A program made the translations under genes and the position numbers. Shown piece after piece: positions 51,283 to 60,489 of a stretch of DNA of 64,000 nt (positions are counted from its first letter, which is position 1; each line of letters begins with the position of its first letter). The notes beneath the pieces were generated by a model. It made no database searches. It was not told the origin of the DNA and worked only from the letters and a program-made list of their open reading frames with translations. The stretch spans positions 82,222 to 146,221 of the forward strand of contig CAZMGH010000001.1 of NCBI GenBank assembly GCA_964565805.1. Direction: 5' to 3'. Origin of the DNA: Catenibacillus sp964565805 (lineage in GTDB: Bacteria; Bacillota; Clostridia; Lachnospirales; Lachnospiraceae).

Positions 51283-52950
51283 CTATTCAACATAAGTGCA
51301 GGCTCCCGGCAAAATCTCGTGCTTGTAACCATAGCACAGGGACTGGCAGTCATTAGTGACTACATAGCTTAAATAGGGGTTGGCCAGGCCTAAGATAATG
51401 GCATTTTCCGTTACATAATCATGGCATGCATCAATATTCTCCTGGGATGTGGTGGAGATGTATGCAGCATTTAATACAAGCTCCTCAAGAGTATCATCCT
51501 TAAGGAAGCTGACGGTCTTGCCTGTACCAGTTGCATTGTAGTCCAGATGCTTTAACCAGCTTTGTGTCACATAGGTTTCAGCGGCTGTCGATGTAAGGGC
51601 AATATCCCACTGGGAATCATCCGTTAAATATGTATTAAAAGTAGCAGAATCCACACTGTTGATCTCAACGCTGACGCCGATAGTCTCCAAAAAGCCCTGG
51701 ATCAGTGTAGCGCAGTTTGTCATGGTGGAATCTGAATTACAAAGCAGTGTTAATGTAGTGCCGGAATAGTCTGAATCTGCCAGATACTGGGCTGCCTTAT
51801 CCGTATCGTACTGTTGGAAATTATCCTGGGTTGTCCATTCTTCATTAAAACCTGCGCTGGCGCTTCGGCTTATATCATAGTTTGTCTCCGCATACCCGCC
51901 ATAAATGCTCTGCACCACCATATCCGCGCTGATGGCATAACCGATGGCTTTTCTCAGATTTTCATCGGTTGTGACATGTCCGTCAGAATGATTAAACAAA
52001 AGGACTGTGGACAGGTTATCGGACTGGTAACTTGTCCAGTAGCTTCCGGACTGTTCTCCGCCTTCCTCAAACTTATAAAGATCTGTGGAAGAAACAGACC
52101 AGCACATATCTATCGTGCCATTTTCCAAAGCAATCGTCCGCTGATTAGATTCAGCCAGCACGTAAAAATTAATGGTATCCACATTGGCTTGGTTCCGGTC
52201 CGGAATCAGACTTTCATCCGTCTGCCAATAATCTTCATTCCTTACAAGGGTCAGTAGGTATCCGCTCTGATAATCTTCCACTTTATAATGACTTGTGGAA
52301 ATGATCCCATCTGTCACCATGCCGTCGGAGCTGGCATTATAGGCAGCTTCTGTGACACAGTAAGTGCCCTGAACCAGATTGGCAATATTGGTCAGTGTCA
52401 GAGGCGGTGTCAGGTTAAACTGTACCGTATAGTCGTCTACTGCTTCCACGGACCCAACAAAATCCACATTAGAAAAGTTTCCCGCATCTACTTTGCTATT
52501 AAAGCTAAATACAACGTCACTGGCGGTAAAGTGATTTCCCGCCTGGTCATAAATATTGTCATATAAATAAAATGTCAGGGTTGTCTCGTCCTCAGACAGA
52601 TCATAAGATTTTGCCAAAACCCCTACAAACTCTCCGTCAATAATATGTCCAAGGGATTCATAAATATTGTTCAGCACTGCCGTACGTCCTGTTGTCTCAG
52701 GGCCAAAGGGGGATAAGTCTGCCGGGTCCGCTTCAACACCCACATTGACCACATCCTTTAACACTGAGGTGCCGGATGAAGCTGTGGAATCATCGGAAGC
52801 TGCCTCTGTATCCTGCGCATCATCCGATGCTGACGCTTCTGTCGTCTGAGCCGTGGTTTCGGAACTTTCTGAGCCTGATCCGCATCCAGACAACATTCCC
52901 AATGTTATTGCTGCTGCCAATAAAATTGATAAAGTTCTTCTTGATTTCAT
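51283..52950 (-). CDS. Family-5 solute-binding lipoprotein of the ABC importer
   Basis: 555 residues. A lipoprotein signal (MKSRRTLSILLAAAITLGM, lipobox LSGC, Cys at 22) is followed by a Ser/Thr/Glu/Asp/Ala-rich linker to about residue 60. The SBP_bac_5 fold follows (NNIYESLGHIIDGEFVGVLAKSY-type start and DVVFSFN). Such proteins bind oligopeptides, opines, nickel complexes or some glycans. It follows the oxidoreductase by 13 bases with AGGAGGAG upstream. The ligand cannot be inferred from sequence and is the key unknown of this operon. Confidence 0.93.
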   Translation of the reverse strand: MKSRRTLSILLAAAITLGMLSGCGSGSESSETTAQTTEASASDDAQDTEAASDDSTASSGTSVLKDVVNVGVEADPADLSPFGPETTGRTAVLNNIYESLGHIIDGEFVGVLAKSYDLSEDETTLTFYLYDNIYDQAGNHFTASDVVFSFNSKVDAGNFSNVDFVGSVEAVDDYTVQFNLTPPLTLTNIANLVQGTYCVTEAAYNASSDGMVTDGIISTSHYKVEDYQSGYLLTLVRNEDYWQTDESLIPDRNQANVDTINFYVLAESNQRTIALENGTIDMCWSVSSTDLYKFEEGGEQSGSYWTSYQSDNLSTVLLFNHSDGHVTTDENLRKAIGYAISADMVVQSIYGGYAETNYDISRSASAGFNEEWTTQDNFQQYDTDKAAQYLADSDYSGTTLTLLCNSDSTMTNCATLIQGFLETIGVSVEINSVDSATFNTYLTDDSQWDIALTSTAAETYVTQSWLKHLDYNATGTGKTVSFLKDDTLEELVLNAAYISTTSQENIDACHDYVTENAIILGLANPYLSYVVTNDCQSLCYGYKHEILPGACTYVE

Positions 52951-52963
52951 GTACCTTCTCCTC

Positions 52964-53950
52964 CTAAATTTCTATAAATTGTTTTTCTGCTTTGTACGCC
53001 CCAAGGATCATTTCTGTATAGGTTACTGCATCATCAATTCCTCCTTCCCGGACTTTTTCCTTTTGCCATATGCTGTCGATCCATGCATAAAGAGGATAAT
53101 CCCCTTCCGCAGGCCACATATCCTGAGCCACACTGATCCATTCTCCGCCATTTGTTCTAAACTTCAGTTTTTTGTCCAGACAAACGATACTGCCTTCTGT
53201 GCCGGATACAAGGAAAAAGTCTTCCCTGCGCTCTGCTACTGCGCTGGCCTCTGCGATTCCCAGAACACCTCCTTTATAAGAATATACCCCCACCGCATTA
53301 TCCTCTACATGGTATTCCATAGCTGCTACAGACATAGTACCAAAAGCTGCACAGACTTTTTCCGGCTTACCTAGCAAAATATTTAACATGTGGACAGCAT
53401 GACAGCCTAAATCAATCATGATTCCGCCTCCGGTAAGCTTAGGATCAAAACTTTCCAAATGCTCGCAATGGAGCGCCATAGGCATAGCGCATCGCACCCT
53501 TGCCATAGTGATTTTCCCGATCCTCCCCGCATCCATGATCTCCCGGGCACATAAAAGCTGCCGTTTTGAGCTGCGTATAGGATCGGAGACTACAAAGGAA
53601 ATCGCTTTTTCCCTTAACAGATTTCTTACATGGTAAGCTTCCTCCAGCCGGATAAATGCCGGTTTTTCCACAAAGATATGCTTTCCTGCTTCTATTGCCT
53701 GCAATATCTGCCGGTAATGCTGACTGCTGCTGCTGGTAATGATCACACCGTCAATGGTGGCATCCTCCAGCAGTTTTTCATAAGAATCCACATAGGTACA
53801 TTCATACCTGACGGCCCGCTCCTGTCCCCGCGCCGGATCTTCATCCCATAAAGCAGATACGGCACAGCCGGGATAACCTCTGGCTTTTTCCAGAAACCGG
53901 TCCGTGTGTTTGTGCCATCCGCCAATACTTGCCAGTCTTAAATCTCGCAT
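52964..53950 (-). CDS. Gfo/Idh/MocA family oxidoreductase, first gene of the operon
   Basis: 328 residues from MRDLRLASIGGWHKHTD, with AAAAGGAGGAGG before the ATG. The N-terminal Rossmann fold binds NAD(P). FVEKPA carries the EKP motif of the family, and GGGIMIDLGCHAVHML is the usual second-domain block with active-site His. Members oxidise or epimerise sugars, inositols and related polyols. As first gene of the operon it probably acts on the imported compound or its hydrolysis product. Confidence 0.9.
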   Translation of the reverse strand: MRDLRLASIGGWHKHTDRFLEKARGYPGCAVSALWDEDPARGQERAVRYECTYVDSYEKLLEDATIDGVIITSSSSQHYRQILQAIEAGKHIFVEKPAFIRLEEAYHVRNLLREKAISFVVSDPIRSSKRQLLCAREIMDAGRIGKITMARVRCAMPMALHCEHLESFDPKLTGGGIMIDLGCHAVHMLNILLGKPEKVCAAFGTMSVAAMEYHVEDNAVGVYSYKGGVLGIAEASAVAERREDFFLVSGTEGSIVCLDKKLKFRTNGGEWISVAQDMWPAEGDYPLYAWIDSIWQKEKVREGGIDDAVTYTEMILGAYKAEKQFIEI

Positions 53951-53997
53951 AGCCTCCTCCTTTTTGTATAAATACCACATTCTCTTTTGTTTTTATT

Positions 53998-54044
53998 ATT
54001 ATAAATCATAAAATTTGACAATAGAATGGCGAATGTGTTACCAT
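53998..54044. promoter_or_regulatory. Divergent promoter region, LysR gene and Gfo-ABC operon
   Basis: For the plus-strand LysR gene: TTGACA (54015-54020), an 18-base spacer ending in TGT, and TACCAT (54039-54044), an extended -10. For the minus-strand operon: TATAAT at 54003-53998 with no good -35, as expected for a promoter that needs an activator. TTAT-N8-ATAA around 53995-54010 could be part of a LysR site. Confidence 0.6.
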
Positions 54045-54079
54045 GGTGTATATTAAAAGTTCACATACGGAGGCATAAA

Positions 54080-55039
54080 ATGACACTTCAACAGATTAAA
54101 AGTTTTATAGCGGTTGTAGAATCCGGAAGCTTTAATAAAGCGGAAGAAACGACTTTTTTGACGAAGCAGGCCTTAAAAAAACAAGTGGACGCTTTAGAAT
54201 CTGAACTGGAGTTTCAGCTCCTGAGCCGAGATTCCAAGGGAATCCATCTTACAGAGGCAGGAACTAAATTTTACCATGCTGCCAAAAAAAGCCTTGTCCA
54301 GCTGGATCAGCTAATACAAAGCTGCAGGGCAATTACCCGGGAGAAAAACCGCCTTTGCATCGGAAACCCGCCTCATCCCAGACTGCTTCTGGAAGATACC
54401 ATAAACGCATACGCAAAGCGCTATCCGGACATCCATCTGGATATTGTTATTACAAAAAATCATCTGATTCAGAAAATATTAAATAAAGAGCTGGATATAG
54501 CGGAATTTATATACCGTCCCAATCTTCTTGTGGACGGTATATCTTATCAGAAGATCCGTACCATGCACTATAATTGTCTGATTTCCAACACTCATCCCCT
54601 GGCCGGTCAGCCGCAGATTGAGCCTGAAGATCTTGCCCGCTATCCTGTGGGAATGTCCGGAACAGCCAATATGGAGCTGTATAACTATCTTCGGGAAAAT
54701 TATCCAAAAATTAAGATACAGAATCATGCGGATCTGGAATTGTCCAATATTATGAACCTGTGTTATAATCAGGGAATCTATATATCCAAAGCCTACTTTA
54801 CTCACCTGCTGTCTCCCCTGATCATCAGACCTTTTCACTCTCCTGTAACCTTTGAGTGCGGCGTGATCTATCGGACCGACTCTGTCGCCAAGCAGGACAG
54901 CACCCCAGTATCAAAATTTCTGGAGCTTTTAAATGAACTGTATCCTTCGGATATAGTTTCCGGGAAATTAGGACACAGTTCAGGGCAGCGGACAGACGCG
55001 GGCAGGAACAGGCCCCGTCCTGAAATATATGAACAATGA
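54080..55039 (+). CDS. LysR family transcriptional regulator
   Basis: 319 residues from MTLQQIKSFIAVVESGSFN, with CGGAGG before the ATG at 54080. The helix-turn-helix is followed by a linker helix and a substrate-binding domain (RLCIGNPPHPRLLLEDTIN onward). It is divergent from the ten-gene operon and most likely controls it. The recognition motif region (KAEETTFLTKQALKKQVDAL) is somewhat unusual for the family. The C-terminal tail is polar and rich in Arg and Gly. Confidence 0.9.
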   Translation: MTLQQIKSFIAVVESGSFNKAEETTFLTKQALKKQVDALESELEFQLLSRDSKGIHLTEAGTKFYHAAKKSLVQLDQLIQSCRAITREKNRLCIGNPPHPRLLLEDTINAYAKRYPDIHLDIVITKNHLIQKILNKELDIAEFIYRPNLLVDGISYQKIRTMHYNCLISNTHPLAGQPQIEPEDLARYPVGMSGTANMELYNYLRENYPKIKIQNHADLELSNIMNLCYNQGIYISKAYFTHLLSPLIIRPFHSPVTFECGVIYRTDSVAKQDSTPVSKFLELLNELYPSDIVSGKLGHSSGQRTDAGRNRPRPEIYEQ

Positions 55040-55065
55040 TCCTGAAGAAATGAGGTTAAATTTTT

Positions 55066-55932
55066 ATGTGGATTGCCGATCAATGGAAAGATTATGAAGT
55101 AATTGATACATCCTGCGGTGAAAAGCTGGAACGCTGGGGCTCTTATCTCCTCGTCCGGCCGGATCCCCAGGTGATTTGGAATACCCCAAAGAAACACAAA
55201 GGCTGGACAAGGATGAACGGCCATTATCACCGGAGCCATAAAGGGGGCGGCGAATGGGAATTTCACCAGCTTCCCCAGCAGTGGAGCATTAACTATGACC
55301 ATCTTGGCCTGACCTTTCACTTAAAGCCTTTCAGCTTTAAGCACACCGGTCTTTTCCCGGAGCAGGCAGCCAATTGGGAATGGTTTTATGATAAGATCAA
55401 AAAAGCCGACCGGCCCATAAAGGTGCTGAACCTTTTCGCCTACACGGGAGGCGCTTCCTGCGCTGCCGCAGCGGCAGGGGCTTTTGTGACTCATGTAGAC
55501 GCCTCCAAAGGTATGGTCGGCTGGGCCAAGGAAAATGCCAAAGCGTCTCACATTCCTGAAACATCCATCCGGTGGATCGTCGATGACTGTGTAAAGTTTG
55601 TAGAACGGGAGATCCGCCGGGGAAATACCTATGACGCCATTATTATGGATCCCCCGTCTTACGGCCGCGGCCCCAAAGGAGAAATCTGGAAGATTGAGGA
55701 TTCCATTTATCCTTTTATCCAGCTGTGTACAAAGGTTTTATGCAAAAATCCTTTATTTTTCCTGATCAATTCCTATACTACAGGCCTTCAGCCGACAGTT
55801 TTAACCTACATGCTTTCCACGGAACTCCTGCCAAAATTTAAAGGCCGCGTCATCTCTGATGAAGTAGGACTTCCAGTCACAGAAAGCAGACTGGTCCTGC
55901 CTTGCGGAGCAAGCGGGCGGTGGGAAGCCTGA
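55066..55932 (+). CDS. Class I SAM-dependent methyltransferase (RlmI/YwbD-like core)
   Basis: 288 residues. VLNLFAYTGGASCAAAAAG is the SAM-binding motif I, VDASKGMVGWAKENAK is motif II, and MDPPSYGRGPKGEIW is the catalytic motif. Proteins of this type methylate rRNA bases, but this one lacks a PUA domain, so the target is unknown. It begins 26 bases after the LysR stop on the same strand. Confidence 0.85.
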   Translation: MWIADQWKDYEVIDTSCGEKLERWGSYLLVRPDPQVIWNTPKKHKGWTRMNGHYHRSHKGGGEWEFHQLPQQWSINYDHLGLTFHLKPFSFKHTGLFPEQAANWEWFYDKIKKADRPIKVLNLFAYTGGASCAAAAAGAFVTHVDASKGMVGWAKENAKASHIPETSIRWIVDDCVKFVEREIRRGNTYDAIIMDPPSYGRGPKGEIWKIEDSIYPFIQLCTKVLCKNPLFFLINSYTTGLQPTVLTYMLSTELLPKFKGRVISDEVGLPVTESRLVLPCGASGRWEA

Positions 55933-55992
55933 GTGATCAAGCGTCCAGCGTCACAACGATGAAACAATAAAAAGAAGGCTCTTATATTAAGA

Positions 55993-56021
55993 CAGGTCTG
56001 CGCCATTTATGGGCAGACCTG
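55993..56021. terminator. Hairpin between convergent genes
   Basis: CAGGTCTGC (55993-56001) pairs with GCAGACCTG (56013-56021), and the loop side adds GCC/GG pairs. T tracts are weak on both strands. It lies between the methyltransferase and the dehydrogenase ends, where a terminator is expected. Confidence 0.6.
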
Positions 56022-56038
56022 AAGAACGTACTCTGTTT

Positions 56039-56995
56039 TTATCTTTTTACATATCCGGTCTTCATATCAACCCGATTCAGCAAGGGCTGTCCCTTTATAA
56101 AACGTTCCAGATTTTTCCCGCACAATTTAAGAATCTTTTCCAGTGTAAAGTCCAGGGCATAACCGCCGGAAGCATGTGGGGTGATAATGGCATTTTTCGC
56201 CTTCCATAAGGGATGGTCCGTAGGCAATGGCTCCGGATCTGTCACATCCAGGCAGGCGCCCCCAAGGCGTCCCTCATTTAAAGCCTGGCACAGGGCATCT
56301 GTGTCCACGCTCATTCCCCGACCTACATTAATAAGTACAGCGGTAGGCTTCATCAAGGCAAGAGTTTCCCGGTTAATAATATGCCGGGTCTGACTGTAGC
56401 CTGGCAGGCTCATGGCCACAATATCCGCTCTTGGAAGCGCCGCCTCCAGAGCGTCCATGGTATACTGTTCATCCACAAAATCCGGCTTTGGCTGATGACT
56501 TTTCCGTATGCCGATCACTAAGCTGCCCATGGCATGGATTTTCCGGGCAAATTCTGTCCCTATATCTCCCAGTCCTAAAACCAGGGTCGTACTGCCATCC
56601 ACAACCGTCATAGGCCCCAGCCTTTCCCATACACAGGACTGCTGCTGAAGATAATATTCATGGAGATGCTTGTGGAGCATAAATACCATTCCGATCATGT
56701 GTTCGGAAATCGCTGTGCCGTAAGCGCCGGTGGCGTTGGTCAGGATCGTTTCCTCCGGAAGGGCGTCAGGCTCGCAAAATCCTTCTGTCCCTGCATTATT
56801 TAACTGGATCCACTTTAAACGGCTGCATCCTTTAAGAAGCTCTACCGGCACATTTCCCAGGATCACATCCGCCGAAGCCGCCAGGTCTTTTGTCATCTCC
56901 TCTGCCGGACAGTAGACCAGCTCATGGCCCGGCGCCGCTTTTTCAAACATTTCCCGGTGTTTTTCCTTTACCGGAAGCACGATGAGTATCCGCAT
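56039..56995 (-). CDS. D-2-hydroxyacid dehydrogenase
   Basis: 318 residues from MRILIVLPVKEKH. NAD-binding motif GLGDIGTEFAR; catalytic Arg in INVGRGMSVD, Glu in DVTDPEPLP and His in ITPHASGGY. It would reduce a 2-keto acid to the D-hydroxy acid or the reverse. It starts 13 bases after the aldo-keto reductase, forming a small redox operon. The substrate is unknown. Confidence 0.92.
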   Translation of the reverse strand: MRILIVLPVKEKHREMFEKAAPGHELVYCPAEEMTKDLAASADVILGNVPVELLKGCSRLKWIQLNNAGTEGFCEPDALPEETILTNATGAYGTAISEHMIGMVFMLHKHLHEYYLQQQSCVWERLGPMTVVDGSTTLVLGLGDIGTEFARKIHAMGSLVIGIRKSHQPKPDFVDEQYTMDALEAALPRADIVAMSLPGYSQTRHIINRETLALMKPTAVLINVGRGMSVDTDALCQALNEGRLGGACLDVTDPEPLPTDHPLWKAKNAIITPHASGGYALDFTLEKILKLCGKNLERFIKGQPLLNRVDMKTGYVKR

Positions 56996-57008
56996 CCTTT
57001 TCCCGCCT

Positions 57009-57830
57009 TTACCATTTCTTATTTTCAAAATCATCAGGACTTGTTCCAAAATGCCGGTCCTGGTTTAAGGCGTCCATTTTAGCCATGTCCTCTTTATCCA
57101 GCCCAAAATCAAAAATCTGGCTGTTTTCCACAATACGCTCTTTATGAACCGACTTAGGGATCACGATCCAGTTTTCCTGAAGCTCCCACCGCAGCACTAC
57201 CTGAGCCGGGGTTTTTCCATGTTTTTGGGCAATCTGACCGATCACCGGATCCGAAAGCACCTGCCCCCGTCCTAAAGGCGACCATGCTTCCATGGTAATA
57301 CTCACATTATTGCAGAAAGTCCGCAGAGACTTCTGGCTCAGGTAAGGATGGCACTCTACCTGATTTACTGCTGGAACCACAGTAGCCGCTGCCATGACCC
57401 GCATTAAATGCTCCATATGACAGTTGCTGACGCCGATGGCTCTGGCCCTGCCTTCTTTGTAAATCTGCTCCAGCACCTTCCAGGAAGATTCCAGGGCAGA
57501 GGATACCGGCCAGTGGATCAAATAAAGATCCACGTAATCCGTCCCTAAAAGCTTCAGGCTCCGCTCAAAGGCCTCCATTTGCTTTCCGCTGCGCATATCA
57601 TCATTCCACAGCTTTGTGGTAATAAAAATCTCTTCTCTTGGAATACCGCTCTCCCGGATCGCTTCCCCCACCAGGGCTTCATTTTTATAAAGAGTCGCTG
57701 TATCAATATGACGGTATCCAGCTGCCAGGGCATCCAGTACGGCCTGCTTTGTATCTTCCCCGGACTTATACACACCAAGCCCAAGCATCGGCATTTTTAC
57801 CCCATTGTTTAAAATCTTATATTGCTCCAT
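57009..57830 (-). CDS. Aldo/keto reductase
   Basis: 273 residues. A TIM-barrel NADPH enzyme with the catalytic Asp and Tyr in YRHIDTATLYKNE, Lys in ITTKLWND and His in LYLIHWP. The C-terminal NADP site includes VIPKSVHKERI. It closely resembles the family that includes 2,5-diketogluconate and glyoxal reductases. GGAAGGAG lies before the ATG. Confidence 0.93.
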   Translation of the reverse strand: MEQYKILNNGVKMPMLGLGVYKSGEDTKQAVLDALAAGYRHIDTATLYKNEALVGEAIRESGIPREEIFITTKLWNDDMRSGKQMEAFERSLKLLGTDYVDLYLIHWPVSSALESSWKVLEQIYKEGRARAIGVSNCHMEHLMRVMAAATVVPAVNQVECHPYLSQKSLRTFCNNVSITMEAWSPLGRGQVLSDPVIGQIAQKHGKTPAQVVLRWELQENWIVIPKSVHKERIVENSQIFDFGLDKEDMAKMDALNQDRHFGTSPDDFENKKW

Positions 57831-57865
57831 ATTTTCCTGCTCCTTCCGTTCCCGGCCTTTTTGCC

Positions 57866-58597
57866 TCAGTATTCTCCTGCCACATCAAAGGCAAGAAGTT
57901 GGCCATAATCTTTCAGCCACTGGCGGCATGTTTTATGCTCCGGACACAGGCCTTCCACTAATTTCCAAAATGCCGCCGAATGATTCATCTCTTTTAAATG
58001 ACAAAGTTCATGGACAGCCACATAGTCCACCACCTGAGGCGGGGCCATGATCAGCTTCCAGTTAAATCGCAGTTCTCCTTTGGAATTACAGCTTCCCCAC
58101 CGGCTTTTTTGCTCCCGGACCATGACTTTTGAAGGTTTCTTTCCTAAAGCAGGGCTGTAATAAGCTACCCGCTGCTCCATCAGCCGCAGGGCATTTTCCC
58201 GGTACCATAAAAGCGCTGCCGCTTCCATGGCCTTTATATCCACTACCGGCGTCTGGATCAAAAACTGGTTTGAAGACAATGACACACAAACCTGGCGCAC
58301 ATTGGCATCATAGGACACATGAAGGGGATAGGTTTTTCCCAAATACAAAAATGGTTCGCCCTGGGCAAACCGGTGAATGATCTTCTGGCGGTTTACCCGG
58401 GCTGCAGAGGCGCTTTTTTCCCGGATCCAGCCGGCCTTTTCCAAAACCAAAGAGGAAATCTCCCTTTTGCTCACATCGGACGGGGCTTTTACCAGGACCT
58501 GTCCATTATCACTAATCTGGATGCTGATGGTCTTTCGCCGCATCCGCACCAGCTCAAAGTCGATCCGCCCTTCCTTATCCTGAATAAAATCTGTCAT
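57866..58597 (-). CDS. YgjP-like (M48/DUF45) zinc metallopeptidase
   Basis: 243 residues from MTDFIQDKEG. The metal site VHELCHLKEMNHSAAFW has the HExxH-like HELCH plus a third His, and SRWGSCNSKGELRFNWKL is the family block just before it. It is soluble, with no membrane span. Related proteins are found with restriction and repair genes, but the role is unclear. The start overlaps the isochorismatase stop by one base (TAATG). Confidence 0.88.
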   Translation of the reverse strand: MTDFIQDKEGRIDFELVRMRRKTISIQISDNGQVLVKAPSDVSKREISSLVLEKAGWIREKSASAARVNRQKIIHRFAQGEPFLYLGKTYPLHVSYDANVRQVCVSLSSNQFLIQTPVVDIKAMEAAALLWYRENALRLMEQRVAYYSPALGKKPSKVMVREQKSRWGSCNSKGELRFNWKLIMAPPQVVDYVAVHELCHLKEMNHSAAFWKLVEGLCPEHKTCRQWLKDYGQLLAFDVAGEY

Positions 58598-59124
58598 TAC
58601 CGGATCTCCACCTGACACATAGCCATAGCCTTCAGGGCGTTTTCATGACTTTCCGGCGTAACCCCCGCGCAGCAGCTGCTGTCTACAATGATCTTTGTAT
58701 CCGGAAGGGCTGCCTTTAAAAGAAGGGCATTTGAGATCACGCAAATATCCGTACATAAACCCACCAGCTCAATCTCATCAATGGAAGCCACCTTTTGGAT
58801 ACCATTTAGACATCCGGCCAGGGCAAGAGATCCAAAAGTGGGCTTGTCAAAAATCATGCTGCGCCGCTCTTTTGCCAGTTCCCCGATGTCTTCCTGCAGC
58901 TGCCACCCATGCGTGTCCATAATACAGTGCTTTACAGGAAGATTTTTTCCTTCCTGAGTGTCCAGATAATTCTCATCATGGGTATCTCTTGTATAAAAAA
59001 TCTGGCCTTTAAAATCCCGGATTTTCTGGATCACCTTAGGCACGATCGCCTTGGCCTCCTCTGTTCCCAGGGCGCCGTCAATAAAATCATTCTGCATATC
59101 CACAACCACAAGCATCCTACTCAT
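58597..59124 (-). CDS. Isochorismatase-family cysteine hydrolase
   Basis: 175 residues. The Asp-Lys-Cys triad is seen in VVVDMQNDFIDGALG, DKPTFGSLAL and ELVGLCTDICVISNAL. The size and motifs fit a nicotinamidase-like amidohydrolase, but the exact substrate is uncertain. AAGGAGG lies before the ATG. First gene of the four-gene minus-strand unit. Confidence 0.9.
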   Translation of the reverse strand: MSRMLVVVDMQNDFIDGALGTEEAKAIVPKVIQKIRDFKGQIFYTRDTHDENYLDTQEGKNLPVKHCIMDTHGWQLQEDIGELAKERRSMIFDKPTFGSLALAGCLNGIQKVASIDEIELVGLCTDICVISNALLLKAALPDTKIIVDSSCCAGVTPESHENALKAMAMCQVEIR

Positions 59125-59448
59125 AATTACCTCCTTAGGGCTATCTTTTTAAAGCCATATGGGTGTCCCCGAAGGGGGGCCCTCCTTAAGCATCTCTGGT
59201 ATCATCATATCACACCCGTTCTAGTGGGACAAGGGGCTAGCGCATCTACTCCACAACATAAACGCCATCTCAATTGTTACGTCCCTTTAAATCACACTTT
59301 TCCCCGGTCTTGTATTTCCAAAAAGCCTTTGATATACTTAAAGCAAGTCTTTGTCCCCGTGTTTAGGGGAACCCTAAAAGCCGTCATCGGTGATCATTTG
59401 TTACAGTTCGGCCAGGTAATATAAAAAGGAAGGAAATGAAGTTGCTTT
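59125..59448 (+). other. Divergent intergenic region with promoter for the lipid-kinase gene
   Basis: 324 bases without a gene. TTGTAT (59310-59315), a 17-base spacer and TATACT (59333-59338) form a plus-strand promoter. A short CCCC/GGGG hairpin follows near 59355-59370. A 12-codon open frame (59436-59471) with a better ribosome-binding site than the main gene overlaps the main start. Confidence 0.55.
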
Positions 59449-60375
59449 ATGAAATATTATTTTATCCTTAATCCCCATTCTCAGACTGGAAAAGGGCGCC
59501 TGATCTGGAAGAACCAGCTTCTGCCCTGTCTGAAAGCCTCCCGCAGCCACTGGAAAGTATTTTACACCCGCTATGAGGGTCACTGCACCCAGATTGTCCG
59601 CCAGCTGACTTATAATCCTTCTCAGCCGATGACTATTGTGATCCTTGGGGGCGATGGCACTTTAAATGAAGCCATTAACGGAATCGAAGATTTCTCCAGC
59701 GTAACTTTAGGCTACATTCCAACCGGCTCAAGCAACGATTTTGCCAGGGGCATGAAGCTGACGGCAGACCCGCTCCAAACCCTTCGCAATATTCTCCGCC
59801 AGGAGCATGAGATCTGGCTGGATTACGGTGAGGTCCAGGCCCCGGGGAAAGCTCCCCAGCGTTTTATCGTCAGCAGCGGCATCGGCTTTGACGCTTACGT
59901 TACCGATGAAGCGCTGACCTCGCCTATAAAAAATGTCCTAAATGCCGTTCATTTAGGAAAGCTTACCTATGCCTTTATTGCTTTAAAAAAGCTCATCACC
60001 ATTTCCCTCCAGCCGGTAAAAATTACCGTGGACGATACATATACTTTAAAATTCCCAAGATTTTACTTTGCTTCCAGCCATAACCTTCCCTTTGAGGGCG
60101 GCGGATTCAAATTCACGCCTAACGCCCGGCCTGATGACGGGAAGCTGGAGGTCTGCGTTGTTCACGGATTTTTAAAGTTCCTGATCCCTATACTGCTGCC
60201 CACAGCTTTTTTCGGACTTCACAAATATTTCCCCGGCGTTACCATTTTCTCCTGCAAAAAGCTGACCATCCGCCTGGCCCGGACATTTCCTGTCCACACA
60301 GACGGAGAAACCTATCATCCCCAGACCAAGATCAAAGTGTGGTGCAATAAAGGAAAGATTCACTTCGTTTATTAA
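59449..60375 (+). CDS. Diacylglycerol/lipid kinase family protein (YegS-like), copy 1
   Basis: 308 residues. ILGGDGTLNEAINGI carries the GGDGT motif of the DAGK catalytic domain, and GYIPTGSSNDFARGM is the second conserved block. It probably phosphorylates a lipid such as diacylglycerol at the membrane surface. Its own ribosome-binding site is poor: AAGGAAGG lies about 15 bases upstream and better serves a 12-codon frame that overlaps the start. A second member lies at 62330-63292. Confidence 0.9.
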   Translation: MKYYFILNPHSQTGKGRLIWKNQLLPCLKASRSHWKVFYTRYEGHCTQIVRQLTYNPSQPMTIVILGGDGTLNEAINGIEDFSSVTLGYIPTGSSNDFARGMKLTADPLQTLRNILRQEHEIWLDYGEVQAPGKAPQRFIVSSGIGFDAYVTDEALTSPIKNVLNAVHLGKLTYAFIALKKLITISLQPVKITVDDTYTLKFPRFYFASSHNLPFEGGGFKFTPNARPDDGKLEVCVVHGFLKFLIPILLPTAFFGLHKYFPGVTIFSCKKLTIRLARTFPVHTDGETYHPQTKIKVWCNKGKIHFVY

Positions 60376-60469
60376 GAAATGGCAATATCTTCTGTAACGC
60401 CCCGGACCGCATTTTCTTCTTATCCATAAAACGCATGGCATTTGTTTTTATCTCTTTATCCTTCGCCAT
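60372..60469 (-). pseudogene. YbaK/EbsC (Cys-tRNA(Pro) deacylase-like) deletion remnant
   Basis: An excellent AGGAGG-N5-ATG leads to MAKDKEIKTNAMRFMDKKK, the typical N-terminus of YbaK editing proteins. The text then passes in another frame into NAVRGVTEDIAIS and a TAA stop, which fits the family C-terminus. About 120 of 160 residues between them are missing. The stop overlaps the end of the lipid-kinase gene on the other strand. Assignment is from memory of the family and is moderately sure. Confidence 0.5.
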
Positions 60470-60489
60470 AAATGCCTCCTATCACAAAA

